From assembly GCF_900141775.1 (NCBI RefSeq), contig NZ_FSRI01000001.1, positions 1,086,251-1,150,250 of the forward strand: DNA of 64,000 nucleotides. The letters are read 5' to 3'. The notes under the pieces were generated by a model. That model did no database searches, was not told where the DNA came from, and saw only the letters and a list, made by a program, of their open reading frames with translations. The position numbers and the translations under genes are program-made. Positions within the stretch are counted from its first letter, which is position 1. The number at the start of each line of letters is the position of its first letter. Origin of the DNA: Salinivibrio sp. ES.052. Lineage in GTDB: Bacteria; Pseudomonadota; Gammaproteobacteria; Enterobacterales; Vibrionaceae. This document shows, one piece after another, positions 1-7,995 of this stretch.

Positions 1-434
1 AGGTAGATCTTAAAAATCGAATCGCCTTGTTCTGTAAAAAACCCGATGTAATGGGTTGTCTTGCCGCGAAAGGGTTTGCTGACAAAGGCAATGCCCGCCA
101 CGCGTTCTAATTTTAAGTGGCCATGCATTTCGCCGGGCTTACCCATTAAGTTGTAATAGCCGTAAGCGATTTTGCCTTTGGGAAACGGCGCTTTTACTTC
201 AAAGATAGAGCCCCCGGAATGCACAATCGCCGTCACAGGGCCGCCCCATTCGGCCACCTGCATTAACACGGTTTCAGCATGTTTCCCATCGACCCAAGTT
301 TGATAGTCCGCAGGCATGGCGCGTACCGCCTCGCCCTCACTCACACCCAGTGCGTTTGCCATATCAGCAGGCAATATGGAGGCATTGTCAGTCAGTAACG
401 CGCTGACCTGCTCCGTTAACGTGGTGGTTGTCAT
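1..434 (-). CDS. hutX: HutX-like cytosolic haem carrier (3' end outside window)
   Basis: About 144 residues are visible, beginning MTTTTLTEQVSALL at an ATG with a GGGAG ribosome site just before it; the reading frame stays open to the left edge, so the C-terminus is missing. The visible part carries the ChuX/HutX-type stretches around PADYQTWVDGKHAETVL and YNLMGKPGEMHGHLKLE. In Vibrio, HutX belongs to the HutWXZ haem-utilisation set and carries or hands over haem in the cytosol. The haem receptor and haem ABC transporter genes lie next to it, which supports the call. A neighbouring hutZ or hutW would be expected beyond the left edge, but this cannot be seen. Confidence 0.85.
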   Translation of the reverse strand, partial: MTTTTLTEQVSALLTDNASILPADMANALGVSEGEAVRAMPADYQTWVDGKHAETVLMQVAEWGGPVTAIVHSGGSIFEVKAPFPKGKIAYGYYNLMGKPGEMHGHLKLERVAGIAFVSKPFRGKTTHYIGFFTEQGDSIFKIY

Positions 435-477
435 TGATCACTCCCAACCTATTTTTATTGTGGTTTGTTATTTCAGT

Positions 478-497
478 GGGCAGGCGTTCACCTGCCC
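478..497 (-). terminator. Hairpin between hutA and hutX
   Basis: A perfect 7-bp stem (GGGCAGG / CCTGCCC) with a 6-nt loop lies between the hutA stop codon and the hutX start. There is no clear U-run on the minus strand, so it may be a weak terminator or an RNA-processing or stability hairpin that lowers read-through from hutA into hutX. Confidence 0.4.
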
Positions 498-526
498 TTT
501 GTACGGGGGGTAAAATTGCTAACGAG

Positions 527-2572
527 CTAAAATTGGTAACGAACATTAAATTTGATATCACGCCCAGGTGAAGCCACTTGCGCCCACGCTTGGGTGTATT
601 GCTCGTCGGTTACGTTATCGATCGCTAAATCAAACTTCACACCATCCCAAGCGCCATTGGGACTGTAGCTTGCATACAAGTCCCACAGAGTGTAGCCGTC
701 ATAAGTGTTGGCATCGTTAGTGTCGTTTTGATCTGCATAGTGGGATACGCGACCACCAATACTCACTGGTAACGTCGCAAGCGCATAATCGGTTTCCGCG
801 ACAAACTTGTGGGCTGGGATGTTATCGAGATAACTGCCCGTCTCTTTGTCTTTCCCTTCAGTTTGGCTGTAACTTAGATTATTGGTAAAGCCACCAAGTT
901 GGTGATGAAGGCTTAGCTCGACGCCTTCAAGCTTGGCATCTTGAACGTTTTCACGCGTTGTTGTGCCGCCCATGAAGTCAACGTTCATATCAATAAAATC
1001 GTCAACATCGTTACGGAAGAGGCGCACATCAACATAGGCGTTATCGAAATAGCTCGTCGGAGTAAACTGGTACGTGATGGCTAATTCTTTGTTAGCACTG
1101 TGCTCGGGTTTCAAGTCCGGATTAGGGACAAATTGGTTAATCCCCATGCGAGTAATAAAGTGAGTACCACTGGCATACATTTCTTCTAAACTAGGTGCAC
1201 GAAATGCTTCGCGATAGCTGGCAGTCAATGCTAGCTGTTTGGTCGCATTCCATGTTAATGCCGTCGACGGGGACCACGCATGATCGCGGCTCTCACTATC
1301 CAGTGATGTCGGTCGATTATCTTCACCTTTGTATGAGTCAAATCGAACACCCGCTTGCCAGCGAAATTGGTCTAATACAGGAATATTTATTTGACCAAAT
1401 GCACCTAAACTTTCTGCATTTGCATCTTGTCCTGCCGGACGCTCTCCAGGTGCACTACTGTCATCACGTTTCGTTTCATAACTATCGCGATATAAATCCA
1501 GACCTGTAATTAAATCAGTATCTTTTATGTTGGACGTGTTCGTGATAGAGAAACCTATGGTCTGGGTCTCATTATTGTCACGTTCTTGCGATGCAACACG
1601 ATGCTCTTTCATCTCAGTATTATTAAAATACAACTGAGAGTTAATATCGATCCAATGACTGGTGGGACTATAATCGTAGGCAACGGAAAGGCTCTGATCC
1701 CGTGTTTCCCGGTATACTAACGGATAATAACTTGACGGCTCTTTGACTGAGGGATTTGATGGAGACATATCATCAAGCTCGCCTTGACGAGCAGTAAACG
1801 TCCATCGATGATCTAAAGATGGTGTATAGGTTAGTTTCGCAAACCCACCTTTTTCTCTCTCCGCAGAATAAGATAAGGTTTTACCATTACCCAGTTGGTT
1901 ATCGTCGGCATCGTGGTAGTAGCTTTGTACCAACCAATCAACCGCCTCCGAGCGTCCAAACACCGCGCCGCTTGTGCGTGAGGCATTATTGTTGCTGTGG
2001 AAGCCTTGTTTCACATATCCCCCCAGCGTTTGAGCACCGGAGAGAAAGTCGCTGGCCGATTTGGTGTTTTGGGCAAACACGCCCCCTAAAGCACCGGATC
2101 CCCATAAAGTACTGGATGGGCCACGGACCACCTCTACCGAGCTGAGTAACTCAGGGTCAATAAATAGACTAGAGCGGTGACCCACAGAGAAATTCTGACG
2201 CGTACCATCAACAAGCTGCACCACGCGACCGTTTTCGCTACTTAATCCACGAATAGTCACAGACTGAGCGGCATCGCGCCCGCCGCCAAGCACAGAGACG
2301 TTGGGTAAGTGACGAATTAAGTCCGTGACGTTACTTCCTTGCCTTTTCTCTATCTCTTCCTGTGACACCGTGCTGACGGCAACAGCGCGATTTGCTTTTT
2401 GCGCGTCCATACGACTGGCATACACAGACACCGTCTCTGTTTGTTCATCGTTATGTTGTGCGCCATCGGCGGCTATTACAGGGGACGCGAGGCTGAATGT
2501 CCCCAACGCCAGTCCAATCGCTAGGTTTAAATGGCGAGGGCGCGGTATCAAAATGTCCTTTTTCAATGTCAT
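527..2572 (-). CDS. hutA: TonB-dependent haem/haemoglobin outer-membrane receptor
   Basis: 681 residues: signal peptide (about 1-34), a TonB-box-like segment TETVSVYA (about 45-52), a plug domain with the SSTLWGSGALGG motif, and a 22-strand-type barrel ending in an aromatic residue (VRYQF). The FRAP and NPDL motifs typical of haem receptors are present at about 457-460 and 484-487, with a histidine at about 470 between them, as in HemR/HutA-type haem ligands. The protein would bind haem or haemoproteins at the cell surface and import haem using TonB energy. A Fur-box-like site lies in the promoter region shared with hutBCD. Strong call for the family; the exact ligand (haem, haemoglobin) is inferred. 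Confidence 0.92.
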   Translation of the reverse strand: MTLKKDILIPRPRHLNLAIGLALGTFSLASPVIAADGAQHNDEQTETVSVYASRMDAQKANRAVAVSTVSQEEIEKRQGSNVTDLIRHLPNVSVLGGGRDAAQSVTIRGLSSENGRVVQLVDGTRQNFSVGHRSSLFIDPELLSSVEVVRGPSSTLWGSGALGGVFAQNTKSASDFLSGAQTLGGYVKQGFHSNNNASRTSGAVFGRSEAVDWLVQSYYHDADDNQLGNGKTLSYSAEREKGGFAKLTYTPSLDHRWTFTARQGELDDMSPSNPSVKEPSSYYPLVYRETRDQSLSVAYDYSPTSHWIDINSQLYFNNTEMKEHRVASQERDNNETQTIGFSITNTSNIKDTDLITGLDLYRDSYETKRDDSSAPGERPAGQDANAESLGAFGQINIPVLDQFRWQAGVRFDSYKGEDNRPTSLDSESRDHAWSPSTALTWNATKQLALTASYREAFRAPSLEEMYASGTHFITRMGINQFVPNPDLKPEHSANKELAITYQFTPTSYFDNAYVDVRLFRNDVDDFIDMNVDFMGGTTTRENVQDAKLEGVELSLHHQLGGFTNNLSYSQTEGKDKETGSYLDNIPAHKFVAETDYALATLPVSIGGRVSHYADQNDTNDANTYDGYTLWDLYASYSPNGAWDGVKFDLAIDNVTDEQYTQAWAQVASPGRDIKFNVRYQF

Positions 2573-2596
2573 GTCAGTTCTCTCTAATCCAATTAC

Positions 2597-2616
2597 AAAT
2601 GAGAATCATCATTATT
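2597..2616. promoter_or_regulatory. Fur-box-like operator between hutA and hutB
   Basis: The sequence AATGAGAATCATCATTATT closely resembles the Fur consensus built from GATAAT/ATTATC repeats. It lies 25 bp upstream of hutA in the divergent hutA-hutB intergenic region. Fur with iron would be expected to repress the haem uptake genes. A weaker similar stretch (GATAATTGATCGTAAT, from about 2655) lies nearer hutB. Based on consensus matching by eye. Confidence 0.65.
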
Positions 2617-2724
2617 TTTGCAAGATTGTATTGATCGAGAACATCAATGTAAACGATAATTGATCGTAATTAGTTATGTAACTATTGATTACACTTAATG
2701 AAGAGACAACAATAAGGATTAAAC

Positions 2725-3567
2725 ATGGCAACTGCCGCAGTAAGACTGATTGCCCTCATCAGTACCCTCATATCGCTGTCTGTTAACGCATCACCACGTA
2801 TCATCAGTGCGGGGGCTAGCGTGACTGATCTTTTAGTCGAACTTAACGCGCAATCACACATTGTCGGCATTGATGCCACCAGCCAATTGAAAAATAAGGA
2901 TGTTCCGAGCGTTGGCTATCATCGCCAGCTCGCGGTAGAAGGTGTGCTCTCTTTATCACCTGATCTCTTGATCGGCTCCGATGAGATGGGTCCTGCCTCC
3001 GTGTTATCTAAACTCAGTGATACGGGTATAAACGTGGTGACGTTGTCGAGTTCACCGACAGTGGCTGCGCTCAAGCAACGTATTCAAACCGTGGCCGAAT
3101 TGACCGACACACAGGCCAATGCCAGTTCACTGTTGGATACGATTGACGTTCAGTTAACCAAGCTAAAAAAACAAGCGTCCTCATCATCACTCAAGGGGGT
3201 ATTCTTATTGGTCCATCAAGGACGACCGGCCAGCGTCGCCGGTGCGAATACCACGCCAAATACTCTGATCCGCCTACTAGGGGCGACCAATCCAGCCGCC
3301 GAATCGGTCACCAGTTATAAGCCACTTTCATCCGAGGCGCTTCTTGGCTTTAACCCTGACTTTATTCTAGTCATGCAGCGTTCACTCGATCAGCTTGGGG
3401 GTTTACAGGGGTTAGCGGAGGCAGTGCCTTTACTATCTAGCACCAACGCCTACCAACAAAATAAAATCATACCAATAGATGGCCGTGTGTTAGTCGGGGG
3501 GTTAAGCCTTAACACCTTAGATGAAGCGCGTCGTATTCAAACGCAGTTAATTGGACATCAACCCTGA
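2725..3567 (+). CDS. hutB: Haem ABC transporter periplasmic binding protein
   Basis: 280 residues with an N-terminal signal peptide (about 1-22) followed by the class III solute-binding fold seen in HutB, HmuT and BtuF (early PRIISAGASVTDLLVELNA stretch, then helical linker and second lobe). It would collect haem delivered by HutA and pass it to the HutC/HutD inner-membrane transporter. The start has an AAGGA ribosome site, and the stop codon overlaps the ATG of hutC (TGATG), so hutBCD are translationally coupled. Confidence 0.9.
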   Translation: MATAAVRLIALISTLISLSVNASPRIISAGASVTDLLVELNAQSHIVGIDATSQLKNKDVPSVGYHRQLAVEGVLSLSPDLLIGSDEMGPASVLSKLSDTGINVVTLSSSPTVAALKQRIQTVAELTDTQANASSLLDTIDVQLTKLKKQASSSSLKGVFLLVHQGRPASVAGANTTPNTLIRLLGATNPAAESVTSYKPLSSEALLGFNPDFILVMQRSLDQLGGLQGLAEAVPLLSSTNAYQQNKIIPIDGRVLVGGLSLNTLDEARRIQTQLIGHQP

Positions 3568-4601
3568 TGCACGCTTACTTTCGTGATACGCACCATCGAC
3601 TATTTCCCGCATTGATCACGATGCTCTTTATGGTGGCCGTGACGTCGATCGCGGTTGGACAGTGGCAACTCGGATGGTGGGTCAGTTTACAAAGCCTGAG
3701 TCCATGGCAGGATCATATTGCACCTCATGTGTTAACCATCGTGCAGCAAGTACGATTACCACGTACATTGCTCTGTTTATTTGTCGGTGCGTTATTGGCC
3801 GTCAGCGGCACATTAATGCAAGGGCTATTTCGCAATCCGCTCGCTGATCCAGGGATTATTGGTGTCTCCGGCGGTGCCTCATTAGGCGGTGCGTTAGGTC
3901 TGTTGTTGTTGTCGTGGGGTAGCCTAGAGGCTGGTTTTACTCTTTCAGTTCCGTTGTTTGCCTTTGTCGGTGCACTCTTAGCAACGCTCTTTGTTTATCG
4001 TATTGGCACCACATCAATGGGCACCTCGGTCACCATTATGTTATTAGCTGGCATTGCTATCAGCGCATTATCAGGGGCTGCGCTCGGAATGATTAACTAT
4101 ATTGCTGATAATCAAACACTACGTGATATCGCATTATGGTCGATGGGGTCGCTTACTGGGGCCTCATGGGAGCAAATCGCGCTAACAGGTATCGCAGCCG
4201 TCACCCTCACGCTTTTTGCCTATCGCTGCGCGCCCCATATCAACGCCTTGTTACTTGGCGAAAACGAAGCAGCGTACCTTGGTATCAATGTCCATCGCCT
4301 AAAGCGCCTGCTGATCATTGCCACTGCTGCAGGCATGGGCGTGTCAGTGAGCGCTGCAGGTCTAATTGGCTTTATTGGCCTGGTGGTACCGCATATTGGC
4401 CGGCTACTGGCTGGGCCAGATCATCGCACGTTAATTCCTTTATCGGCGATATTAGGTGCACTTTTGCTCACACTTGCCGATATTATCGCGCGTGTGATTG
4501 TTGCACCGGCGGAGCTGCCAGTGGGGATAGTCACTGCTTTGATGGGGGCTCCTTTCTTTTTATGGTTACTCATTCAACAACGACAAGCTGTGGTGCATTA
4601 A
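3567..4601 (+). CDS. hutC: Haem ABC transporter permease (FecCD family)
   Basis: 344 residues, multi-spanning FecCD/BtuC-type permease. It has the family motif RLPRTLLCLFVGALLAVSG (about 62-80), NPLADPGIIGVSGGA, and the cytoplasmic coupling stretch GLIGFIGLVVPHIGRL near the C-terminal third. Its stop overlaps the hutD ATG (TAATG), which is consistent with a single hutBCD transcript. It would form the inner-membrane haem channel. Confidence 0.92.
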   Translation: MHAYFRDTHHRLFPALITMLFMVAVTSIAVGQWQLGWWVSLQSLSPWQDHIAPHVLTIVQQVRLPRTLLCLFVGALLAVSGTLMQGLFRNPLADPGIIGVSGGASLGGALGLLLLSWGSLEAGFTLSVPLFAFVGALLATLFVYRIGTTSMGTSVTIMLLAGIAISALSGAALGMINYIADNQTLRDIALWSMGSLTGASWEQIALTGIAAVTLTLFAYRCAPHINALLLGENEAAYLGINVHRLKRLLIIATAAGMGVSVSAAGLIGFIGLVVPHIGRLLAGPDHRTLIPLSAILGALLLTLADIIARVIVAPAELPVGIVTALMGAPFFLWLLIQQRQAVVH

Positions 4602-5377
4602 TGTCTGATATTGCCTTAGATGTTCGTAATTTAAGTTACTCGCTTAACGGACGCCAACTGCTTAATCGCATCAATGTTTCCTTTGCTGCAGGCCAATTAC
4701 ATGTGTTGCTCGGCCCTAATGGGGCGGGAAAAAGTACACTACTCAAGCAAATGATGAGTGGTCAGCAACAGTCAGGTCATGTGAATTTTTGGGCAACACC
4801 TAAAACTGCATGGCACGGTGAGATATTTGCCAAACATGTGGCCTTCCTACCGCAAAGTAGTGGCTTAACCTTTGCGTTTACCGTCAAAGAAGTCGTGAAA
4901 ATGGGCGCGACCCCTTTGAAAGCGAGCCAGTCACAAATTGCCACAATGGCCGACGAACAGTTACATCGGTGGGAGATTTCTCACCTGGCCAATCGGCCCT
5001 ATCCCATCTTGTCGGGCGGTGAGAAACAACGTGTCCACATGGCGCGCATTTCTTTGCAGTTGGTCCAAACCGACCCAACACGTGCCATCATGCTGTTAGA
5101 TGAACCGACTGCCGCACTCGATATTACCCATCAGCATTACACGCTACAACGTTGTCGGGCGCTTGCTGATCAGGGAATGACGGTAATCGTCATACTTCAT
5201 GATCTCAACCTCGCTAGCCGGTATGCCGATCAGCTCTACTTTTTAAAGCAAGGCGAAATCGTTTTATCAGGGACACCTTGGCAATGTTTTGACAGTGACC
5301 AAGTGGTCGATATTTACCATTACCCACTGACAGTCATTCCGCATCCAGAGCATGCTTGTCCACTGATTGTCACCTAG
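4601..5377 (+). CDS. hutD: Haem ABC transporter ATP-binding protein
   Basis: 258 residues starting MSDIALDVRNLSYSL. Walker A is GPNGAGKST, the ABC signature is LSGGEKQRV, Walker B is IMLLDEPTAALD, and the switch histidine follows in VILHDLN. The frame is open for a further 155 codons upstream inside hutC, but the ATG at 4601 overlaps the hutC stop and aligns with the natural N-terminus of HmuV/HutD proteins, so I use it. It powers haem import with HutB and HutC. Confidence 0.92.
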   Translation: MSDIALDVRNLSYSLNGRQLLNRINVSFAAGQLHVLLGPNGAGKSTLLKQMMSGQQQSGHVNFWATPKTAWHGEIFAKHVAFLPQSSGLTFAFTVKEVVKMGATPLKASQSQIATMADEQLHRWEISHLANRPYPILSGGEKQRVHMARISLQLVQTDPTRAIMLLDEPTAALDITHQHYTLQRCRALADQGMTVIVILHDLNLASRYADQLYFLKQGEIVLSGTPWQCFDSDQVVDIYHYPLTVIPHPEHACPLIVT

Positions 5378-5462
5378 TGCCTACTGGATAGACATTCGAG
5401 CGCGGCTTATCCGCCGTAAAGAGGCATCGCTGGGTCACAAAACCGCCTGTTAGTGATCGTTC

Positions 5463-5619
5463 GCTCATCAGACCAATTGCGACGAAGCAACAACCTAAGT
5501 AAACTGAGACCGCAACCGATTAACTATGAGAATGGATGAAATCGGATTCGTTACCTTCGCAACCGTCTGATGGGCCGGGATTGTGAAAGACAGCGCCGCT
5601 GCGTATCAGCGGCGTTTTT
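5463..5619 (+). ncRNA. Candidate structured leader or small RNA before purR
   Basis: The hutD-purR gap contains nested pairings: an 11-bp stem 5463-5473 / 5565-5575 (one G-U), then 5477-5482 / 5557-5562 (TTGCGA/TCGCAA), an optional 4-bp helix 5483-5486 / 5547-5550, and an inner hairpin 5516-5521 / 5540-5545. A strong intrinsic terminator ends at 5619. This layout (folded domain followed by a terminator about 50 nt before the gene) is what one expects of an attenuating leader or a small RNA. I do not recognise it as a known family. Two GCAACCG stretches inside it (5512-5518, 5559-5565) also resemble PurR operators, so part of the symmetry could be DNA-level autoregulation. Confidence 0.45.
5594..5619 (+). 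terminator. Intrinsic terminator upstream of purR
   Basis: Perfect 8-bp GC-rich stem CGCCGCTG / CAGCGGCG with a 5-nt loop (CGTAT), followed directly by TTTTT. It ends 52 nt before the purR start. It could end the hutBCD transcript, a small RNA, or a purR leader. Confidence 0.75.
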
Positions 5620-5671
5620 CTGTAAGGTCGCGAGTAACGATCCCAAGGCTTCACAATATAGAAGAATTAAG

Positions 5672-6676
5672 ATGGCAACGATTAAAGATGTCGCGCGTCT
5701 CGCGGGGGTTTCAACCACCACGGTTTCACACGTAATAAACAAAACCCGCTTTGTCGCCGAAAAAACAACAGAAAAGGTTTGGCAAGCCGTTGAAGATCTC
5801 AATTATGCACCAAGTGCGGTGGCTCGTAGCTTAAAATGTAATACGACACGTACGCTTGGTATGTTGGTGACTAAGTCGACTAACCCCTTTTTCGCTGAGC
5901 TCGTGCACGGTGTGGAAGACTATTGCTACGAACAAGGCTATACGCTGATTCTATGTAACACCGAAGGCAACCTCGAAAAGCAACGTGATTACCTACGCAT
6001 GCTGTCAGAGAAACGTGTCGATGGTTTGATTGTGGTCTGCTCAGATCTCAATGAAGATCTTATGTTGCTGCTAGAGAAAAAACGCGACTTACCGATGGTG
6101 GTGATGGATTGGGGCAGCCATCATATTGATACCGATCGCATTGAGGATAACGCAGAATTAGGCGGCTACCTCGCGACTAAGCATTTTATTGATAACGGAC
6201 ATACCCAAATCGGGTGTATTTCGGGGCAAATGGATAAAAATACCTGTAAACAGCGACTCGCAGGTTTTTATCGCGCACTGAAGGAAGCGAACATCCCAGT
6301 GAACCACGATTGGATCATCGAAGCTGATTTTGAAGCGGATCAAGCGAAACATGCTGCGGCACAAATTATTGCGATGAATAACCGCCCCACTGGCGTATTT
6401 TGCTTTAACGATATTATGGCCTTAGCTGCTATTAGCACATTTAATCAGGCAGGCATTCAGGTCCCCGATGATATATCCATCATTGGTTATGACAATATCG
6501 ATCTAACGGAATACTACTCACCACCGCTCACAACCGTGCATCAACCTAAACGTCGACTGGGTAAAACCGCAGTGAAACTGCTGCTTGCTCGGATTAGCGA
6601 TAATGATACTCAGCAACAAGTGTTTGAAATGGATTTAGCTCTGATTAGCCGAGCCTCAGTGAAAAACCTATCCTAA
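5672..6676 (+). CDS. purR: Purine repressor PurR (LacI family)
   Basis: 334 residues starting [25 protein letters not shown], nearly the same as the E. coli PurR helix-turn-helix, with the hinge helix around [14 protein letters not shown] [10 protein letters not shown] and the periplasmic-binding-like core (NNLEKQR-like [21 protein letters not shown]). PurR binds hypoxanthine or guanine and represses purine synthesis and salvage genes. The frame extends upstream to 5570, but that part crosses the terminator; the ATG at 5672 is the family N-terminus. It is followed by tfoY, the same order as known in V. cholerae. PUR-box-like sequences lie upstream (about 5510-5525), suggesting autoregulation. 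Confidence 0.93.
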   Translation: MATIKDVARLAGVSTTTVSHVINKTRFVAEKTTEKVWQAVEDLNYAPSAVARSLKCNTTRTLGMLVTKSTNPFFAELVHGVEDYCYEQGYTLILCNTEGNLEKQRDYLRMLSEKRVDGLIVVCSDLNEDLMLLLEKKRDLPMVVMDWGSHHIDTDRIEDNAELGGYLATKHFIDNGHTQIGCISGQMDKNTCKQRLAGFYRALKEANIPVNHDWIIEADFEADQAKHAAAQIIAMNNRPTGVFCFNDIMALAAISTFNQAGIQVPDDISIIGYDNIDLTEYYSPPLTTVHQPKRRLGKTAVKLLLARISDNDTQQQVFEMDLALISRASVKNLS

Positions 6677-6695
6677 TGTTTTTAAAATATTTATT

Positions 6696-6729
6696 AAGAA
6701 GCCACGGCCTACATCGGTCGTGGCTTCTT
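6696..6729. terminator. purR terminator
   Basis: An 11-bp perfect stem AAGAAGCCACG / CGTGGCTTCTT with a 12-nt loop, 20 nt after the purR stop codon, ending in a short T-rich stretch. It separates purR from the tfoY leader. Confidence 0.75.
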
Positions 6730-6860
6730 ACGTTATACTCTGCTAACAAGAGCTTTTACTTTAATCTATCAGTTGCATGATTATTGAACTAGCGTCACAT
6801 TTTTAGTGCGTAGCAAGGGCGACATCACTGTCTAATTATTATATCCTTAATGGCGTTTGA

Positions 6861-6957
6861 ACAAGGCAAACCACGGCGAAAGCATGGGACGCAAAGCCTC
6901 CGGCCTAATGGAAACTGGCTTCATCGTCAGGGTCTCAATGGTAGCGGGGTTGCCAGA
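6861..6957 (+). ncRNA. Cyclic di-GMP-I (GEMM) riboswitch in the tfoY leader
   Basis: The sequence holds the hallmark GEMM-I strings in order: AAGGCAAACC, GGGACGCAAAGCCTCCGGCC and GGTAGCGGGGTTGCC, which close the P1 helix and form the tetraloop and tetraloop-receptor parts of the c-di-GMP-I aptamer. In V. cholerae the Vc2 riboswitch sits in the same place, upstream of tfoY, and makes expression respond to the second messenger. About 150 nt separate the aptamer from the tfoY ATG. I see no terminator hairpin in that stretch, so control may be at translation or by another mechanism. Confidence 0.93.
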
Positions 6958-7030
6958 ATTATTGTTTTTATCGCTGACTTAGGCGTAATTACGAACGAAT
7001 GCATCAAAACTAAGAATTTGATAATTTGTT

Positions 7031-7062
7031 GACAATCTTGTCTATTTGCCTTGTTACACTAC
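7031..7062 (+). promoter_or_regulatory. Possible promoter between riboswitch and tfoY
   Basis: A TTGACA box at about 7031 is followed 17 to 20 nt later by TGTTACACT, a weak -10-like element. It lies downstream of the aptamer, so a transcript from here would lack the riboswitch. In V. cholerae tfoY is known to have promoters both upstream and downstream of its riboswitch, which fits this arrangement. Motif match only. Confidence 0.4.
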
Positions 7063-7105
7063 GACTTTATTTTTAGGCATTCATATTTATCGAGATTGTT
7101 ATTAA

Positions 7106-7699
7106 ATGGATAAACCTGCTTTAAAAAACGCGATGCGTTTATTTGCCGAGTTTGGCAATATCAAATCCCGATCCATGTTCGGCGGATTTGGCCTGTTTTG
7201 TGAAAACACCATGTTCGCTCTTGTTGTAGGCAATACCCTGCACCTTCGCGCAGGCAAAGAAAATGAAAACGTGCTAAAACAACAAGGCTTAGCCCCGTAT
7301 ATCTATAAAAAACGCGGCTTTCCGGTTGTCACTAAGTATTTTGCGATCCCCGATGCATGGTGGGAAGATCATCAAAAACTGCTCACAGAAGCAAAAAATG
7401 CTCTCGATGTGGCCGTCCATGATCGCTCGCTTAAGACAGGAACCTGTCCCTCAAGGCTCAAAGATCTTCCCAACCTGCGACTAGCGACCGAACGTATGCT
7501 AAAAAAGGCAGGCATCGATTCACCTGAAACCTTGCAAAAACATGGTGCGGTGGGTGCTTATAAAGCCCTCATTTCTGCGCACGATAAAGACCTAAGTTTA
7601 GAGCTTTTATGGTCATTGGAAGGCGCTATCACAGGTAAACACTGGTCCGTCGTTCCCCCAAAAAGACGACAAGAGTTATTACAACACTTAGATAAATGA
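7106..7699 (+). CDS. tfoY: TfoY, TfoX-family regulator
   Basis: 197 residues with a TfoX N-terminal domain (about 1-100; SRSMFGGFGLF, YKKRGFPVVTKYFAIP) and a TfoX C-terminal domain (about 110-190; LPNLRLATERMLKKAGIDSPETL). Position directly downstream of a c-di-GMP-I riboswitch and next to purR identifies it as TfoY rather than the competence factor TfoX. In V. cholerae TfoY promotes motility and type VI secretion and does not switch on natural competence. Its regulation here is expected to be by c-di-GMP through the leader. Confidence 0.9.
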   Translation: MDKPALKNAMRLFAEFGNIKSRSMFGGFGLFCENTMFALVVGNTLHLRAGKENENVLKQQGLAPYIYKKRGFPVVTKYFAIPDAWWEDHQKLLTEAKNALDVAVHDRSLKTGTCPSRLKDLPNLRLATERMLKKAGIDSPETLQKHGAVGAYKALISAHDKDLSLELLWSLEGAITGKHWSVVPPKRRQELLQHLDK

Positions 7700-7760
7700 T
7701 CTCTCATAGTCACGCCTTTATACGTTGATTTTTTGTTACTGTGAGCAATGTCCGCGTCCA

Positions 7761-7786
7761 ACACCGCCTCTAGGCGGTGTCGCTTT
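7761..7786. terminator. tfoY terminator hairpin
   Basis: Perfect 8-bp stem ACACCGCC / GGCGGTGT with a TCTA loop, 61 nt after the tfoY stop, followed by a short T-containing tail (CGCTTT). The next 200 nt up to 7995 hold no gene that I can support and would carry the promoter of the following operon. Confidence 0.65.
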
Positions 7787-7995
7787 ATCCCACAATCAAG
7801 CTCCCCTCATTTGGCACGAAAGGTCAAAAAATAACCACTCAAACACCTTTTTCGTATGAACTGAAAGTATTGTTCGATCCTTCGGGTCTTATGAAAGGTA
7901 CGATTGAGAACACAAATTCTTAATGTAACCGAAAAATCAGCCAGTTAGTTGTCGAAAAGATCCTAAAGTATTAGCTGGACCCTATTGACCATACG

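Noticed and set aside
1195..1509. Open frames opposite hutA and other long genes
   Set aside because: They are antisense shadows of clear genes with no start-site support or recognisable motifs.
4136..4600. Extended HutD N-terminus
   Set aside because: This part overlaps the end of hutC in another frame; the TAATG overlap gives the natural start at 4601.
5570..5671. Extended PurR N-terminus from the upstream open frame
   Set aside because: It would run through the intrinsic terminator, and the family N-terminus MATIKDVA starts at 5672.
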